From positions 248,001 to 312,000 of the forward strand of contig NJFT01000004.1 of NCBI GenBank assembly GCA_002221725.1: a stretch of DNA of 64,000 nucleotides. Reading direction: 5' to 3'. Made by a program: the position numbers and the translations under genes. The notes under the pieces were generated by a model that saw nothing but the letters and a program-made list of their open reading frames with translations, ran no database searches and was not told the origin of the DNA. Every line of letters begins with the position of its first letter. Positions within the stretch are counted from its first letter, which is position 1. This DNA is from Scedosporium boydii. Lineage: Eukaryota; Ascomycota; Sordariomycetes; Microascales; Microascaceae. Of the stretch, positions 23,701 to 35,597 are shown piece after piece.

Positions 23701-26700
23701 GATGACTTCACATTTAATTGACGTCTAAGAAGTGTGCGAAAAGTTAACAACACTTGAAACCTGGGGCGATCCACAATATTCCCACATCTCGGATGCAAGC
23801 ACGCGACAGCCACTTACACCGAGTCAACTAAAGATTGCAATCATCAATGTACGATTTGGGAGCTGATATGGGAATGGACACCAAAGTCTTACATCAAAGG
23901 CTATCATGTGCAACGCTCGTGATAATACCTCAGTTAGACTCTCCAGTCCTTTCGCAAGCCGGCGGCAACCGCAGGATCTTGTGATTGGATTTTAATTGTA
24001 GCCCCCCTGCATCTGCGTCGGTGCGCACACCAATTCTCTCAACAACCCACGTGTGGTAGGCGTGGTGGACCGGACTAATGGCTTGAAGGAAGGCCTCGAA
24101 GTCGGCTAGAAGAGACAAAGAAGAAACCACCCTGCGGTCATTATTGCTTCAGTCCAATTTTAAGCTTTACAGCGCATCGGAGCCGCTTCCTCTTTGAAGC
24201 GAATACTACTTCGTGTCTTTCGAGATGTTATGCTTTCGAACCAGGCATCAACCTTGTTTGACGCCCCCTCATCCACGGAGTCCAAAGCAATACACTATTG
24301 TTATTGATGCAGTGTTATTGTAATGCGCCTTTCCGTGAAAGCCAAATCGATAGTTTCTGGGGCCGAGCACCGACGCGACGAACGACGTCCCAGAAATCAG
24401 GAACCGAACCCCAGAGCCGTCTTGCTTTGGCATGAAGCGCAGCATTGGAGATGGAGCCCTTTAATATTGCGACGTATTATCGCTACCACAGAGTGTTGGT
24501 TCCGACAACCAGTTTCTGCTCAGCTCCTCTCCCCACATCGTGCGTAATATTTAATACTATTTTATATACGCTAGCTTTCTACTACACGGACGTCGTACTT
24601 TGTCGGATGGAGAGTTGCTTTCTTTTCTTGTACGAGCACGCAAGAGCCGCATGATGATCGGTCACCATTCTGTTGTCCTTCCACATTCCGCTTCATCCTT
24701 CATAGCACAGGACGACGCAGAGATTGGTCGAACCTGGCGTAAAATGCAAATTTGGGACAAAGATTAAGCCGCAAGGAACAACTCTGCTGAGCGCGTGTTC
24801 CGTCAATTCTTCCGCAAGAGTACGAAGTCAAGGGAGGAGCCACACCCCCAAAAGAGCAGAGCTTCCCCAGCCTCCTCCACAGTCTTGGACGACTGTTTGG
24901 GGCTCCTCTCGTGCGCAACAGTGGGATGCAACCCACCTTATGCCAGGTCTCCGTCTAGTCTTGCCAGCTACGATGTATGCACTCCTTTAAATGATACAGA
25001 TACCAGCAGCACTGCCCAGCAGAATGTTTCATAGCGAGAAATGAATGGGAGGGCCATCTTATCCTGCCCCGGAAGTCGAACCTCGTCGGTTCATTGGACC
25101 ATCTTCTGATATCAGCCGTAAATTGGACCCGAGGAATGCTCTCGGCTCGCAGCACCACCCAACAATCATTGACCGGCTTCGTATGAATGGTCCCCACACC
25201 TACCAAAAGGAGCGCTTTGGACATCGCCAAGATGCCTCAATATATTAGTATAATACAGCAGAAGCGAAGTGAGGTTCCCCAGGAACCATCACCACCGTTT
25301 CCGAAGTATACAGGGCCACCTTCGTCTGCTGAACGAAGTGACTTGTAATTTTGGAGGATTGGGCATTGCCATTGCGCTTTCTGCATCCTCCCCTCCTCCC
25401 TTCAAACCCTTACCGTTTCGGTGATATTGGTGACGCCTCCAAACGAGCGGCGCTGCGTAACCTGGCACTGGCATTCCTCACCGGATGCCATTGCGGCTAG
25501 CTCGCTGATCTCGACGTTTCTTAGGCAAAACTTACTTAGGCGGACCGGAGTTTCGAGTCGCGGGATGATCAACGCCATCGAACGATTGTGTAGTTTTGCC
25601 CTTTTCCACCAGAAGCAAACGGATTGTCACCGGAGGAGCAAGGTTTAGTGGCGTCGTCTAACCAACAGATTCACGTATCCTCCACCCCTCCGACTCGAGC
25701 TGATAGCGTCGGAGCAGACCGATTGAAAGCCGCGGAATGTTATGTGCTGCCGAAAAGAGACAAAAGTTTGCTCGGGCTGCATCAATCAATGATGGTGGTG
25801 GTGGTGATGATTCCCAAAGAGATATCGGTCGTGTTTAATTCTCTTGACTCCAGTCCCCCTTGGTTCGAACTGCGCCCTGACCCTGACTCTATTTCTCTTG
25901 CTCTTCATGTTCGTCTCATTCCCTTGCACACTCTCCCCCCTGCACTGATTGAGGAATACTCGAAGACTTGTCTATCAGCAAATGCCGACCGAAATCTGCA
26001 AGGCTGAATCAATGGTGTTGTGCCCCTGAAACAGATACGCAAATATACCAGAACGAGCCTGTCAAATACTTTCCGTATTGATAAAAGATCAATGTACTCA
26101 GTAGTTGAACACTCTGGCCTTCTGTTTTTGGTGGTCACTTGCGGCACCGTGACCTGCATCTAGCCACACCAGAGCAGGAGCGAGTTGAGCCCTTGTCGCT
26201 ACATCACAGGACATCATCACAGGACCTTCGTGCACCTCTACAAAGTAAGGGAGAGCAGATAGGGAAGAAAGGGAGGAGGAACATTTTAGTAACATATCAG
26301 ACTGAATACTTCGTCCGCGAGTATTCTTCCCTGCAAACCACGCGGCGAGGTACGCCATCGATGACAGGGTAGGAGGTAGATTATCCCGTCAACTTAATCT
26401 CCAATCCAGATCCTATGAAGCTCGGATTGCAGGGGGGTGGAAGCAGCGCCACCTTCCCACCAGTTCTTCCGCTCCTCAACAGGGTAGGAAGGTGCGAGAC
26501 GGGGGACATGACAGGGCTTGTCTAGAGTGATGATGTGCGTTCCCAGTCTTTGATCTTATCAAGGTCGATCTTATTTGGTAGGATATACAAGTAGGCGGCC
26601 AAAAGAGTAATCTCGACCGCTCCCCATCGTGCAACGAAAAGAGAAACAGCCAATATCGCCTCTATTTCGGTGTTTGTACGGTCACTCATCTGTCCTGTCC

Positions 26701-29700
26701 AACACACCTTTGATCTATTGACGCATTCGCATTCACCAGAACATGTCGATCTTGGGTGACTGCGTCAGGACTGCCGCTACTCTGAATAACCACAGATCAG
26801 CAAACAAAGCTATTGTCGGAGAACAATCGCCTTCAATATAATATCTGCCCTTGCGTATACCAGTGTAAGTCGACGGTAGGAGACGATCACTCATTTGTTC
26901 CACCTTCTATTGTGCGTAGCCGTTCACCAGAACAGCCGAGACCGTCGACCTTGTGTTTGGTGGGAGGGCCTGACTAGATGCCATCCCCTGTGTTGTTTCC
27001 AAATGCCTATGGATACCGATTTATCTTTCATACAGTCTCGGCACATGTGCCGCGTCCAACTTTACACCGGAGCCGGTCCTAAGTCACAGATCCAGGTGTC
27101 TGGCTCCTCGGTATGCATGCGTGGGCGGGATATTGGACTCTCCTCCGACTGCATTGCCGCCAGAAGCTCTCCGGCTGAAGGCAAGACGCAACATTTCTCG
27201 TGTTTCGGTGTTTTGCCGTGCCGCTTGATGAAAATCTACCATTCTTTCTTCTCGTTTTTCATCTAAATTTCGTTCTTGGCGCACATATTGCACATTCCAG
27301 GCAGTTGGTGTTGCAGACGCATTTTGCCGATTCGGGCTTGTCGATACTGCCGGGACTGTGAACATCAACTGAGACTCGTTTCTTCTCCCCGTGCAGTTGG
27401 TGTGCTGCAAGTTGCTCCCAACGACAATAGCAGCTCGGCATTATCTGCCGCCAGGCCATTCCAGGCAATTGATCGCCAGGAATCATTGATCAGCAGAAGC
27501 TCCTTGCTTGCAACTACCGGGTTTGCCGTCTCAATCAACGAGTTGGGAGTCGTCACTCACATCACAAGGACGGTCCCTGGAATGTTCGCCTTCACTTCGG
27601 TCCGTCCAGCTGAATGTGTCAAAATACTGGTATACGGACCAGCCAATGATCCGGGAGAGCAAGACCCGTGTGGATGTTCAAAACAAAGAGGGAGATTTGC
27701 AAGCCAGCTCGGAGTCCACAGTTCTGGAACGAACATTGCTTGCTCCCAGTCAGTGCTCGAGCCCGAGTGACGATGAATGTGGAAGGTGCACAGATCCCTA
27801 CTTTAGTGGGCGCCACTACGCAAGGTTGTCTGCAGTGTACGAAGCACACAGAGCGCAACGGAGCATCGTGTACTTCGTGCGGAGGTAAACCATCATTGAT
27901 CCATATCAAAGGTGTGAAGGACAAAAGTATTTCGTCTTGTAAACTTTTTTTGTACACTACAATCCAAAAAAACACTCGGTCCCTCCCCTTGCTCACATTG
28001 CCCATCTTGTGCGATCTTACCTGCAGCCCCCTTACTTCCCCTCCCCTCATACTTGAATCGACGTGAAGACGAAAACGGCATAGTGCTGTGGCGATTCCTG
28101 ACGCCTCGACACTTCCCTTCCCACCTGGTCCCTGCCAAGTCCGAGCGAAGTCGACGAATAACTGCACTACACTTAACTTCATCCACCAATACAAGAACGA
28201 AGTAGTGAGGAGTCTTAGGCCCAGCCTGAGTCTTGAGGGCACTATTGCCTCGTGGTGTCTAACCCGCGCTAGCCTGCTTTCATGCCCAACTCCGTGATAT
28301 AAACTACACACCAGGACAAGCGCACTGGATAATAGAGTTTCAGTGCCTGCCTTGGTTGTTCTAGCGCTGGCTTTTCTGGCTTTCGGCTCGGAAGGCGGAA
28401 ATGGTTAGTGGAGGAGAATTGGAGAAACGACATGGCGAAGAACCGACTCAGTTGGCGCAAAAAGAATCACTTGCCAAAAATCGTTCTGTGAGGAGCTAAC
28501 TAACTCCTCGAGCTAGAGTTGGTGCGGCTAGAGCAGCGTTGACCGCGGAACTACCTAGATTCGAAGAACCGAATTTGATTTACACCGGCTTGAGAGCCAC
28601 TTACGACTTCCTCGGACCATTCAAGCCTCATGTTCTAGTGTACTTCCTCTACCCGGCCCTGCTGTGGCGGCACCATACCGAGGTCCAACACATGGTGATA
28701 GCTTCACTTAACCGAAGAGCTTCACGCCCTGGGAAATATCGATAGAGCCCACACGGTGCCTCAACAATCACACTCCACACTTCGATCCGAGTGACTGCCT
28801 CTCCACCAGATACTACCCCCAGGTTTGAGATTGCTTGGGAAACGTGGAGAAACCCCGCCCACCCCCATCTCCGCTCTCCTCTGTTTCGTAGAGCTAACCA
28901 CGCAGGTGGATGAGTGTCCCCTGATCGGGTTGAACATCCAGATGTGTACGAGGAACCCTCAACTTGGACACTGAGGAGTTTTAGAAAAGCATCCTACCCG
29001 CAATTGCTACTCAGACCCCATCAATCGATGTTACCGAACTGCTACCCGCATGCTGCGTCTTCCTCCTTCATATTGGAGGCCAGTGCACAACTTAATAGCC
29101 GGCCATCGTCTGTACGTAGTAATCTATTATCAATGGTATGATCCTCTTGGCGTCATACGTCTTTGGGGCAAGCCGGTCAAGTTAGGGGGGTTGCCAGAGA
29201 AAAGCATGCCTTGATGCCATTAGTATGAGAGGAGGGTGGGACAAGACCGGTGTGCTGGGGAAGAAGAAGGATAGAGAACATGGACCTTGTCTTGCCCCAT
29301 GACTCTGCGGTAGAGGCTATTCGAACTCGCTCGATTCGTTCTATTTGGCCTTTCCTTTTGTGAGGTCTTCTGTGTGTAGGGACGTTTATTTGCCTCCATA
29401 GTGCTACAATGTTGCCTTCAACAGAGAGTAAGCTTGTGTGATTCCAACCCTTTGACACAGGCACGTCCACGCCGTCCAAAGACTCAGAGTCAGTAATAAA
29501 CTGACACTCAATAGGTGCATTGTCAACCCGGCCATTTGAAGATCGAAGATTGTTTCCTGCCTATGCCCTCCCGATTGCCGTCGTTTCTGCCTTCGAGACT
29601 GTGCGGTTATCGTATTACTCCTCGACCGTGACAAAGAGAAGGGCAGAGTATTGTCTGCATGTCAGAAACATGACTCTCGTTCTGTTTGGCTAGCACCTTC

Positions 29701-30172
29701 AGGAAGCAGGCTCATATACTCCGTTCTATGACCCTTTGTCAACCGCAATGAGTCCGGCCGGACCACCACGTTAAGGTCTACGAGCCTATACACTGGAGTC
29801 AGGTCGAATAGGCATGGAACAGAGAAGATGATCCCCGTCGTCCTCGTCATTCCATGTTAACAATCGAACAGGTAGGCAGCGTTGACTACCTGTGCAACAA
29901 AACGGCTTCGGCGGTCGACAAAGCCACAATGAGAGAAACTGGTTTAGGCGTGTAGAGTTGGTATAAGAGGATAGGGATGCCCGTAAGAGTGTAGATGCCG
30001 TAGGAAAAGCGAGTGGAAGGGAAGTAATAGATGATATCTAAACACATCAGCGATGGCAGTTCTCGAGCTTCTTGCTCCCCGACATTACCCAGCTATAACA
30101 CATCTCAACGGTTCTCCGTCGGAAAGGCTCTGTAAACGACCTCTCGATCGGGACTGGCTCCCCGCAACGACC
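20722..30172. other. 9.4 kb gene-poor region upstream of GPCR
   Basis: No ORF could be supported as a gene. The first few hundred bases must hold the GPCR promoter and possibly a long spliced leader. A TACGAAGTA copy at 21080 and a perfect 14-bp palindrome at 21190-21203 lie 0.35-0.5 kb upstream of the receptor ATG. The longest ORF, on the minus strand at 27619-28311, lacks an ATG near its start and shows no recognisable domain. Confidence 0.5.
21190..21203. promoter_or_regulatory. Perfect palindrome GTAGTGTACACTAC
   Basis: A 14-bp perfect palindrome about 470 bp upstream of the GPCR start codon. A related 12-bp palindrome, TAGTGTACACTA, sits at 14819-14830. It is a candidate dimeric-factor site; no known factor is assigned. 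Confidence 0.3.
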
Positions 30173-30754
30173 ATGGCGAAATCCAAGAAACGCCAGAGAA
30201 AGCGTTCCAACAGAGCAAGGAGATGCTCCCCATACCCTTCCAATACGCAGAAGTCGAAACCGGGACAACCTAGCAGATGCCAAAAGTCATCACCGCCCCG
30301 TAAACGCCAACGCGGACGTGACACTTCCAGCGAAGACACCGACGGCGATACCAACATGCCCTCTCTAGGCCCCAATAGAAGCTCAACAACATCTGCTGTC
30401 ACCCGCTCCCCTCAGCCGCCATCTCCAACGACATCATCATCACAACACCGCGAAGACCTCGCCCCAAGAGACTGCCCAACCTGCGAACTAATGCAGTCAC
30501 GCGCGGCGTCCCTCAGAGATACCCTCACAGCACTAGCTACCGCCCAGGCCGGTGCGATCGACCTTTGGGCCGGCCCGTCAGTGGTCGCGGCTGATCAGTC
30601 ACAGGCACCCGTCGAGGAGAAGAAGACCGCGGACTCTATGGATTGGCAGCAGGACTGTGCTCTCCCCGTACGGATCGTGACGGATGTGCCGGAGTTGAGA
30701 TGTTATCCGCGTGAGATTGTACGGTGGCCGGAGGTTCAGTCGAGCCTTTCTTAA
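30173..30754 (+). CDS. Hypothetical basic, Ser/Pro-rich protein
   Basis: Intronless frame of 193 residues. The start is the ATG of MAKSKKRQRKRSNRARR, chosen for its strong context (CGACCATGG) over an upstream in-frame ATG at 30053. The first 70 residues are rich in Lys/Arg, with RKRQRGRD resembling a nuclear localisation signal, followed by an acidic EDTDGDTN patch and a Ser/Thr/Pro-rich stretch. A short ordered-looking block CPTCELMQSRAASLRDTL continues into a predicted helix ending AIDLW. A CPxC pair there could bind metal, but only with partners not seen. No family is recognised. It could be a lineage-specific nuclear protein or a chance ORF; isolation from other genes lowers confidence. 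Confidence 0.4.
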   Translation: MAKSKKRQRKRSNRARRCSPYPSNTQKSKPGQPSRCQKSSPPRKRQRGRDTSSEDTDGDTNMPSLGPNRSSTTSAVTRSPQPPSPTTSSSQHREDLAPRDCPTCELMQSRAASLRDTLTALATAQAGAIDLWAGPSVVAADQSQAPVEEKKTADSMDWQQDCALPVRIVTDVPELRCYPREIVRWPEVQSSLS

Positions 30755-31749
30755 TTCGAAGGCTTTAGGGATAATAACAGAGAACTAAGTGTTAACAATA
30801 TATGGGACCGGGACGGGGTTGGGTCATAGTTGGACTAGAGGTCTAGGGTGGGTGGTGTTAGAGGATAAGGTTACCTCGTTGCGCAAATAGAACGGGCCGA
30901 CAACTTTCTGGGAGACTTCTCAATAAGTTCAACTGTGCTAGGCAATAGATTCTCATCGGCATGACACAAGACATTAGTTCGTAGCAGCAGAATCGGCCAG
31001 CAGAGGACCTCCGAAGGCGCCTATACAGCACCAAGCGTCGCAACCCTCCCACCACCCACAGCACGGTCAACGATGACGAGGACATCACCTTCTCTCCGGC
31101 GCGTCAGACTCTTCAATAGCCGCTCTGAACCGAGTCAAAGTGGTGTTCCACCCCGAATTCCTCAACTCTCCCGGCCGAAGAAGAACTCGACCTGTAGGAT
31201 TGCCAGCCGTCGATTAGGAGGGGACCGGTTCTCGGGGGTATAGTCATAGAGGTGACAATTGTCTCTCACAATCTGTCCAGAGTAAAGATGGGGAACGACT
31301 AGGCTGTATGAAGCGCGAGAACAATAGGGTCGAGAGAGAGAGATGAAAACTTCACAATGGCGCATTTCGCAACCTCTGACATCTGCCAATCATCAGTTGA
31401 AGAGTACTATGGATGCCCTGGGAACCGTCAAGTATAAGTTTTACATCAGCAGTAGAGACCAACGATGCAACCAACGATGCGTAGAAGGAATCTACAACCA
31501 AAAAGTGCAAGAAAATAGGACAGGCGACAAAAAAAAAAAAGAAAAAAGAAGAAAAAGCCAAAAGAGCCATTATCAGTTCACCCCAACGCCGTAGCCTGTA
31601 GTTCCAACCATGGTACCTCAAGATTTTGCTCGACCTCCATGCTCAACCCGCACACCTCGAATCACGGATGTAAGCAGCAAACTAGAGGGCCATACGACAA
31701 CCGCTCACGTTGCCGACACCCGTGATGCGAGAGGCCATCCACTGACAGC
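30755..31749. other. Intergenic, 3' of fibrillarin
   Basis: Non-coding as far as visible. It probably includes the fibrillarin 3' UTR. Contains an A-rich tract around 31531-31556. No gene is supported. Confidence 0.5.
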
Positions 31750-32956
31750 TTAATAACGGAGATACTCAAACACGACCATGGCATGGCCACGCTCGTACGC
31801 CTCTGCATCATTTGTGTTAGTCTTGTTCGTCCAGCGACAGCGTGTTCCGAGATGAGGTACTTACCGAGACTGATCTGCTCCTTGGGCTTGAACTTCAAAG
31901 CCCTCATCTCCTCAACAACTTGCGCGTACACCTGAGCGGGAGGCGCCGTAGAGTCGATACAGTTGGCCTTGATACTGAGAAGGACCTTTCCGCCGACCTT
32001 GAGGAAGCATCCAGCGTTCTCAGCGATGATACGGGCGGGATCGGGCTGGGCGACATCGCAGAAGATGACATCTACCATGCCGTCAACGAAGAGACGGTAG
32101 GAAGCAGGCTTTCGGGCATCCTCAACGATGGGGTTAACGTTGTGGCGCTTTTGGCACATGGTAATAAGATCACGGCCACTGCGGCGAGAAAACTCGACAG
32201 CATAGACGCGACCCGTAGGTCCAACAATATCCGAAACGTGCGAAACGGTGGTACCCGACGCCGCACCGAGGTACAGGACCTTGCTTCCGGGTTGGATATA
32301 GAGCGTATCGATACCGGCGAGAATGGCAGCGGCGATCTTGGAACGGAAGGGGTTCCACAGACGGTACTCGATCTTGGTCGTTGTGGTGGAGCCGTCCTCG
32401 TTTGTTTCCGTATCGTTGACTTCGACCTTCTTCTCACCGTAGACGCTGACGCCGGGCGCGAAGCTGCGGGTAGCGAGGTCGTCCTGCTTTCCTCGAGAGA
32501 TGAACACACCAGGGTGACGATGTCGTTCCTAAGAGCCGCCGCTTGTTAGTGATAGCCGTGGGAAAATGGCGACGAGATACTGGTAAGGATGATACGAACA
32601 ATGATAGCCTTCTGGCCACCCTTCGTGCCGCCGGGCTTGCCTCCCCTAGCACCACCGCGGGGGCCGCCTCGACCCCGCGGACCACCCCGTCCACCAGGAC
32701 CACCACGTCCACCGCCACCTCGTCCGCCACGGAATCCACCGGCACCACCGCCTCCTGTTCAGTCTCGATGTTAGATACACCATCATCTAGTAGGACTAGG
32801 CATCTACAATATCAGAGCCCCGGGGTGGGCCATGGATCTGAAATCTGCAAGGGCAGTCAAGGATGATCACATACCTCTGCCACCACGGGGAGCACCACCA
32901 CCTCGACCGCCGCCTCCACGAGCACCAGCACGTCCTCCTCTAAATCCCGGGGCCAT
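31750..32956 (-). CDS. nop1: Fibrillarin, box C/D snoRNP 2'-O-methyltransferase
   Basis: Four exons (32956-32875, 32754-32600, 32528-31865, 31802-31750) give 317 residues, the normal fungal length. Residues 1-79 form the Gly/Arg-rich GAR domain ([18 protein letters not shown] onward), split by the first intron. The second junction restores [18 protein letters not shown], the conserved linker. The methyltransferase fold follows, with [20 protein letters not shown] (SAM site), [29 protein letters not shown] and [16 protein letters not shown]. The last exon ends [15 protein letters not shown]. Intron 2 has a weak donor (GTTCGT). Fibrillarin methylates pre-rRNA riboses and is needed for rRNA processing in the nucleolus. 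It is divergent from the uL22 gene 1.65 kb away. Confidence 0.97.
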
Positions 32957-33276
32957 GTTGGACTATGCACAAAAGATCACAAGGCTTCAGGGTATCGCAA
33001 ATTTCGAGCCTGCCGAAAAAAGATCTCTAAGACGAGGAAATCGGCGAAGCTTCAGAAGACTGCTGAGATACTGCGACAAAAAAAATAACGGTTCGCTGCT
33101 AGATTCTCGAGTTGAGTAAAGCTGAACGAGGACGGCGAGCCGGTTCCACGACCAGTGTTGTAACTGGAAAGTGTCGAGGGATCTCGAAAAGATTAAAGAT
33201 GGCTGGAGGTCACTTTCTGGGGCGAGTCCCTAGAAATTTTTTTTTTTTTTTTCTTTCGTAGCTCCCTTTCCCTTGG

Positions 33277-33284
33277 AAAATTTT
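33277..33284. promoter_or_regulatory. RRPE-like AAAATTTT element
   Basis: AAAATTTT within GAAAATTTTC, about 320 bp upstream of the fibrillarin ATG. It matches the core of the rRNA-processing element known upstream of yeast ribosome-biogenesis genes. A short AT-rich word can arise by chance, so this is tentative. Confidence 0.35.
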
Positions 33285-34454
33285 CGGCCTGCTTTGAAGG
33301 GCTGGACTGTAACTGCGCTGCATGCGGGGACCTTGCGGCAATTGAGTCCCCTAATTGGTAGAACGCTATAGTTCACCCGATAAATTTCCGCTCATGGTTC
33401 TGGGTCGTAAGTCACGTGTCGGCCCAAGCTATCGTCAATATTATAGTTGAGACGACCTTCATCTTGCCTGGCATCTCATCAGCTCTTAGCCGGTGACATG
33501 GGATGAAAGCAGTTCAACATATTCAATAGTATTTCATTTTCCTACAAAGCTAGATTGCCGAAGGGAGCCTGTTAGGAATCTTTGGAAACTCGCCATAATT
33601 AAATGTCAGCGCGTTGGTAACAAGGCTCATGTACTCGAAGTCAAGCAGCCCGGCTTCTTCCTCGTCTATCGTCGTCTCTAAGACCTCGGTGGGGAGAGTG
33701 GCCGGCCCCGCTCCGCGGCCAACTAAAATATCTACACGGAGGGACGTGAAGGCGAGATTTCAAAAAATCCGTAAGCGAGCGGGCTCCTAGCAATACACTA
33801 CAATGTAGCCCAACATCAGGAAATTGGCTACCAGTCAGGCAAGCGAGATTATTCGCATCACAGGACATAGACCATAAACACCATGGTAGTTTATCACAAT
33901 GTGCTCGGGGCTGACTCTGAAATGAAATCCTTACCTCGATTGTTCCTCAAAAGAGCCCCCCAAGCTAAGATCTTAAACGTTTAGATCTGACTCGTGCAGA
34001 ATCCCCAATCGCTGAGAAGCGGGGACAATATCACAATGGTGGGGTCGTGGAAGCGACGACAGAGGAATTGAATTCCTATGGTCCTCTGAGACTTATGTAA
34101 ACACAAGATTGCCCAAATGTTGGGTAATGTTAACGGTTGATGTCAGCTGGCAGAGGGCAACAGTTATCCCACGTGATATTTGGAGTCCAAGACCCAGGAC
34201 CAGGTCAAGCAAACCACACTTATTTTGAAGCACAGAGTGAAATCTGATGAAATTACTCTCAAATATTAGAATGAAGAAACTTATTTGAATCGTAGGCCAA
34301 GAATTATTGAGGAAACGCCCATAGGTGAGAAATTCAAAGGAAGAAACGAAACTGTGTCATTGCGTTGCATCTGCATCTCTCTGATAAATTCTAAGCAGGC
34401 GCTGCTTTTGCGTGGGGCAAATTTCTTTCCCAAGGTCCTTCCCAAAGAGGTCAC

Positions 34455-34462
34455 AACCCTAA
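34455..34462 (+). promoter_or_regulatory. AACCCTAA telobox-like element
   Basis: AACCCTAA about 150 bp upstream of the uL22 start codon. Telomere-repeat-like boxes bound by Tbf1-type factors are typical of ribosomal protein promoters in many ascomycetes. Position and sequence fit; binding is inferred. Confidence 0.5.
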
Positions 34463-34476
34463 GCCCTTCACCTCAG

Positions 34477-34481
34477 CCAAT
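34477..34481 (+). promoter_or_regulatory. CCAAT box
   Basis: CCAAT 15 bp downstream of the AACCCTAA element and about 130 bp before the uL22 ATG, a usual distance for a CCAAT-binding complex site. Confidence 0.35.
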
Positions 34482-34611
34482 CAAATAACACGTCCTTGCC
34501 GTCTCCAACCTCGAGAAGTATCCTAGGAACATCGTCAATTTTTCGAATTTCTTCATACATCCAACCAGACTTTCGACACAGCAGCAATCGACTCCATCAC
34601 CAAACGTCAAG

Positions 34612-35597
34612 ATGGTAAGTGTTCTTATTTTGGCTGAGGAGGATTATTCCAGTACCTATGTCGATTATTTTTTCCTCGTCAACGTGGATTATCCGTCCTG
34701 CGACCATATTTCGACGAAATTTTCGATGGCGTTCAAGACGACAGCCATGATGACGGAAAGGCTGACTTTGGGCATATAGGTTCGATACGCAGCCCACGAG
34801 ATCCAGCCCGCCAAGTCGGCCCGCGCCCGCGGCTCCTACCTCCGCGTCTCCTTCAAGAACACCAGGGAAACTGCCCAGGCCATCAACGGATGGAAGTTGC
34901 AGCGCGCTGTTGCTTTCCTTGAGAACGTCGTCGAGAAGAAGGAGGCTGTTCCTTTCCGCCGATTCTGCGGCAGCATTGGCCGAACTGCGCAAGGTAAATA
35001 TTTGCCCTCGGAAGCCCGGTTCTATGTATAGCGTCGCAAAGCAAATGCTGTCAAAAGTGTCGGCCGAGTTTTGAATGACGACGACTCGAAATGTTTGGGG
35101 CTTGAGATGAGGGTCGGGGTGGTACTCTCTAATGGATCTTGCGCTGACCGGCTCTCCCCCCCAATGCAGGAAAGCAGTTCGGTGTCACCCGTGCCCGATG
35201 GCCCGTTAAGTCCGCCCAGTTCCTCCTCGGCCTCCTAAAGAACGCCGAATCCAACGCCGACGCCAAGGGTCTCGACTCCAGCAACTTGGTCGTCAAGCAC
35301 ATCCAGGTCAACCAGGCCCCCAAGCAGCGAAGGCGCACCTACCGCGCTCACGGTCGTGTATGTGCATCATGTTCCCCCGCCCAGCCCAGCTGCGGGCAGA
35401 CCGATTATGACTGGTGTGTACTAATTCTGAAATCTGTCTAGATCAACCCCTACATGTCGAGCCCTTGCCACATCGAACTCATCCTCACCGAGGGCGACGA
35501 GGCCGTTGAGAAGTCGGATGCTGTTGTTGCGCACGGAGAGAGGCTCAACTCGAGGCAGCGTGGTGTCCGTGTCCGAAAGGCGCTCACCGCGGCGTAA
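34612..35597 (+). CDS. rpl17: 60S ribosomal protein uL22 (L17)
   Basis: Four exons (34612-34614, 34780-34993, 35170-35357, 35442-35597) encode 186 residues. The first coding exon is only the ATG, followed at once by GTAAGT. Exon 2 starts [20 protein letters not shown], the highly conserved uL22 beginning. Later blocks include [98 protein letters not shown] and a basic tail. uL22 lines the peptide exit tunnel of the large subunit. Length and sequence match the fungal family fully. Promoter elements AACCCTAA and CCAAT lie within 160 bp upstream. Gene identity is certain; the ATG-only exon is inferred from splice consensus. Confidence 0.97.

Larger units (their letters stand above)
32957..34611. 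promoter_or_regulatory. Shared divergent promoter region, fibrillarin and uL22
   Basis: A 1.65 kb non-coding stretch between the starts of two ribosome-biogenesis genes. It contains a 16-T run (33237-33252), an RRPE-like core on the fibrillarin side, and AACCCTAA and CCAAT elements on the uL22 side. Nothing else coding is seen. Confidence 0.6.

Noticed and set aside
27276..27770. 164-codon plus-strand open frame
   Set aside because: It begins at TTG rather than ATG, shows no family signature and overlaps other chance frames.
27619..28311. 230-codon minus-strand open frame, the longest in the 20.7-30 kb gap
   Set aside because: No ATG near its 5' end (it opens at GTG), no recognisable domain, and a composition like random frame; a real gene is not supported.
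31842..32549. 235-codon plus-strand frame
   Set aside because: Exactly antisense to fibrillarin exon 3; it is a shadow of a conserved gene.
35065..35150. Possible box C/D snoRNA in uL22 intron 2 (ATGACGA ... CTGA)
   Set aside because: The C box deviates from RUGAUGA and no terminal stem flanks the two boxes.
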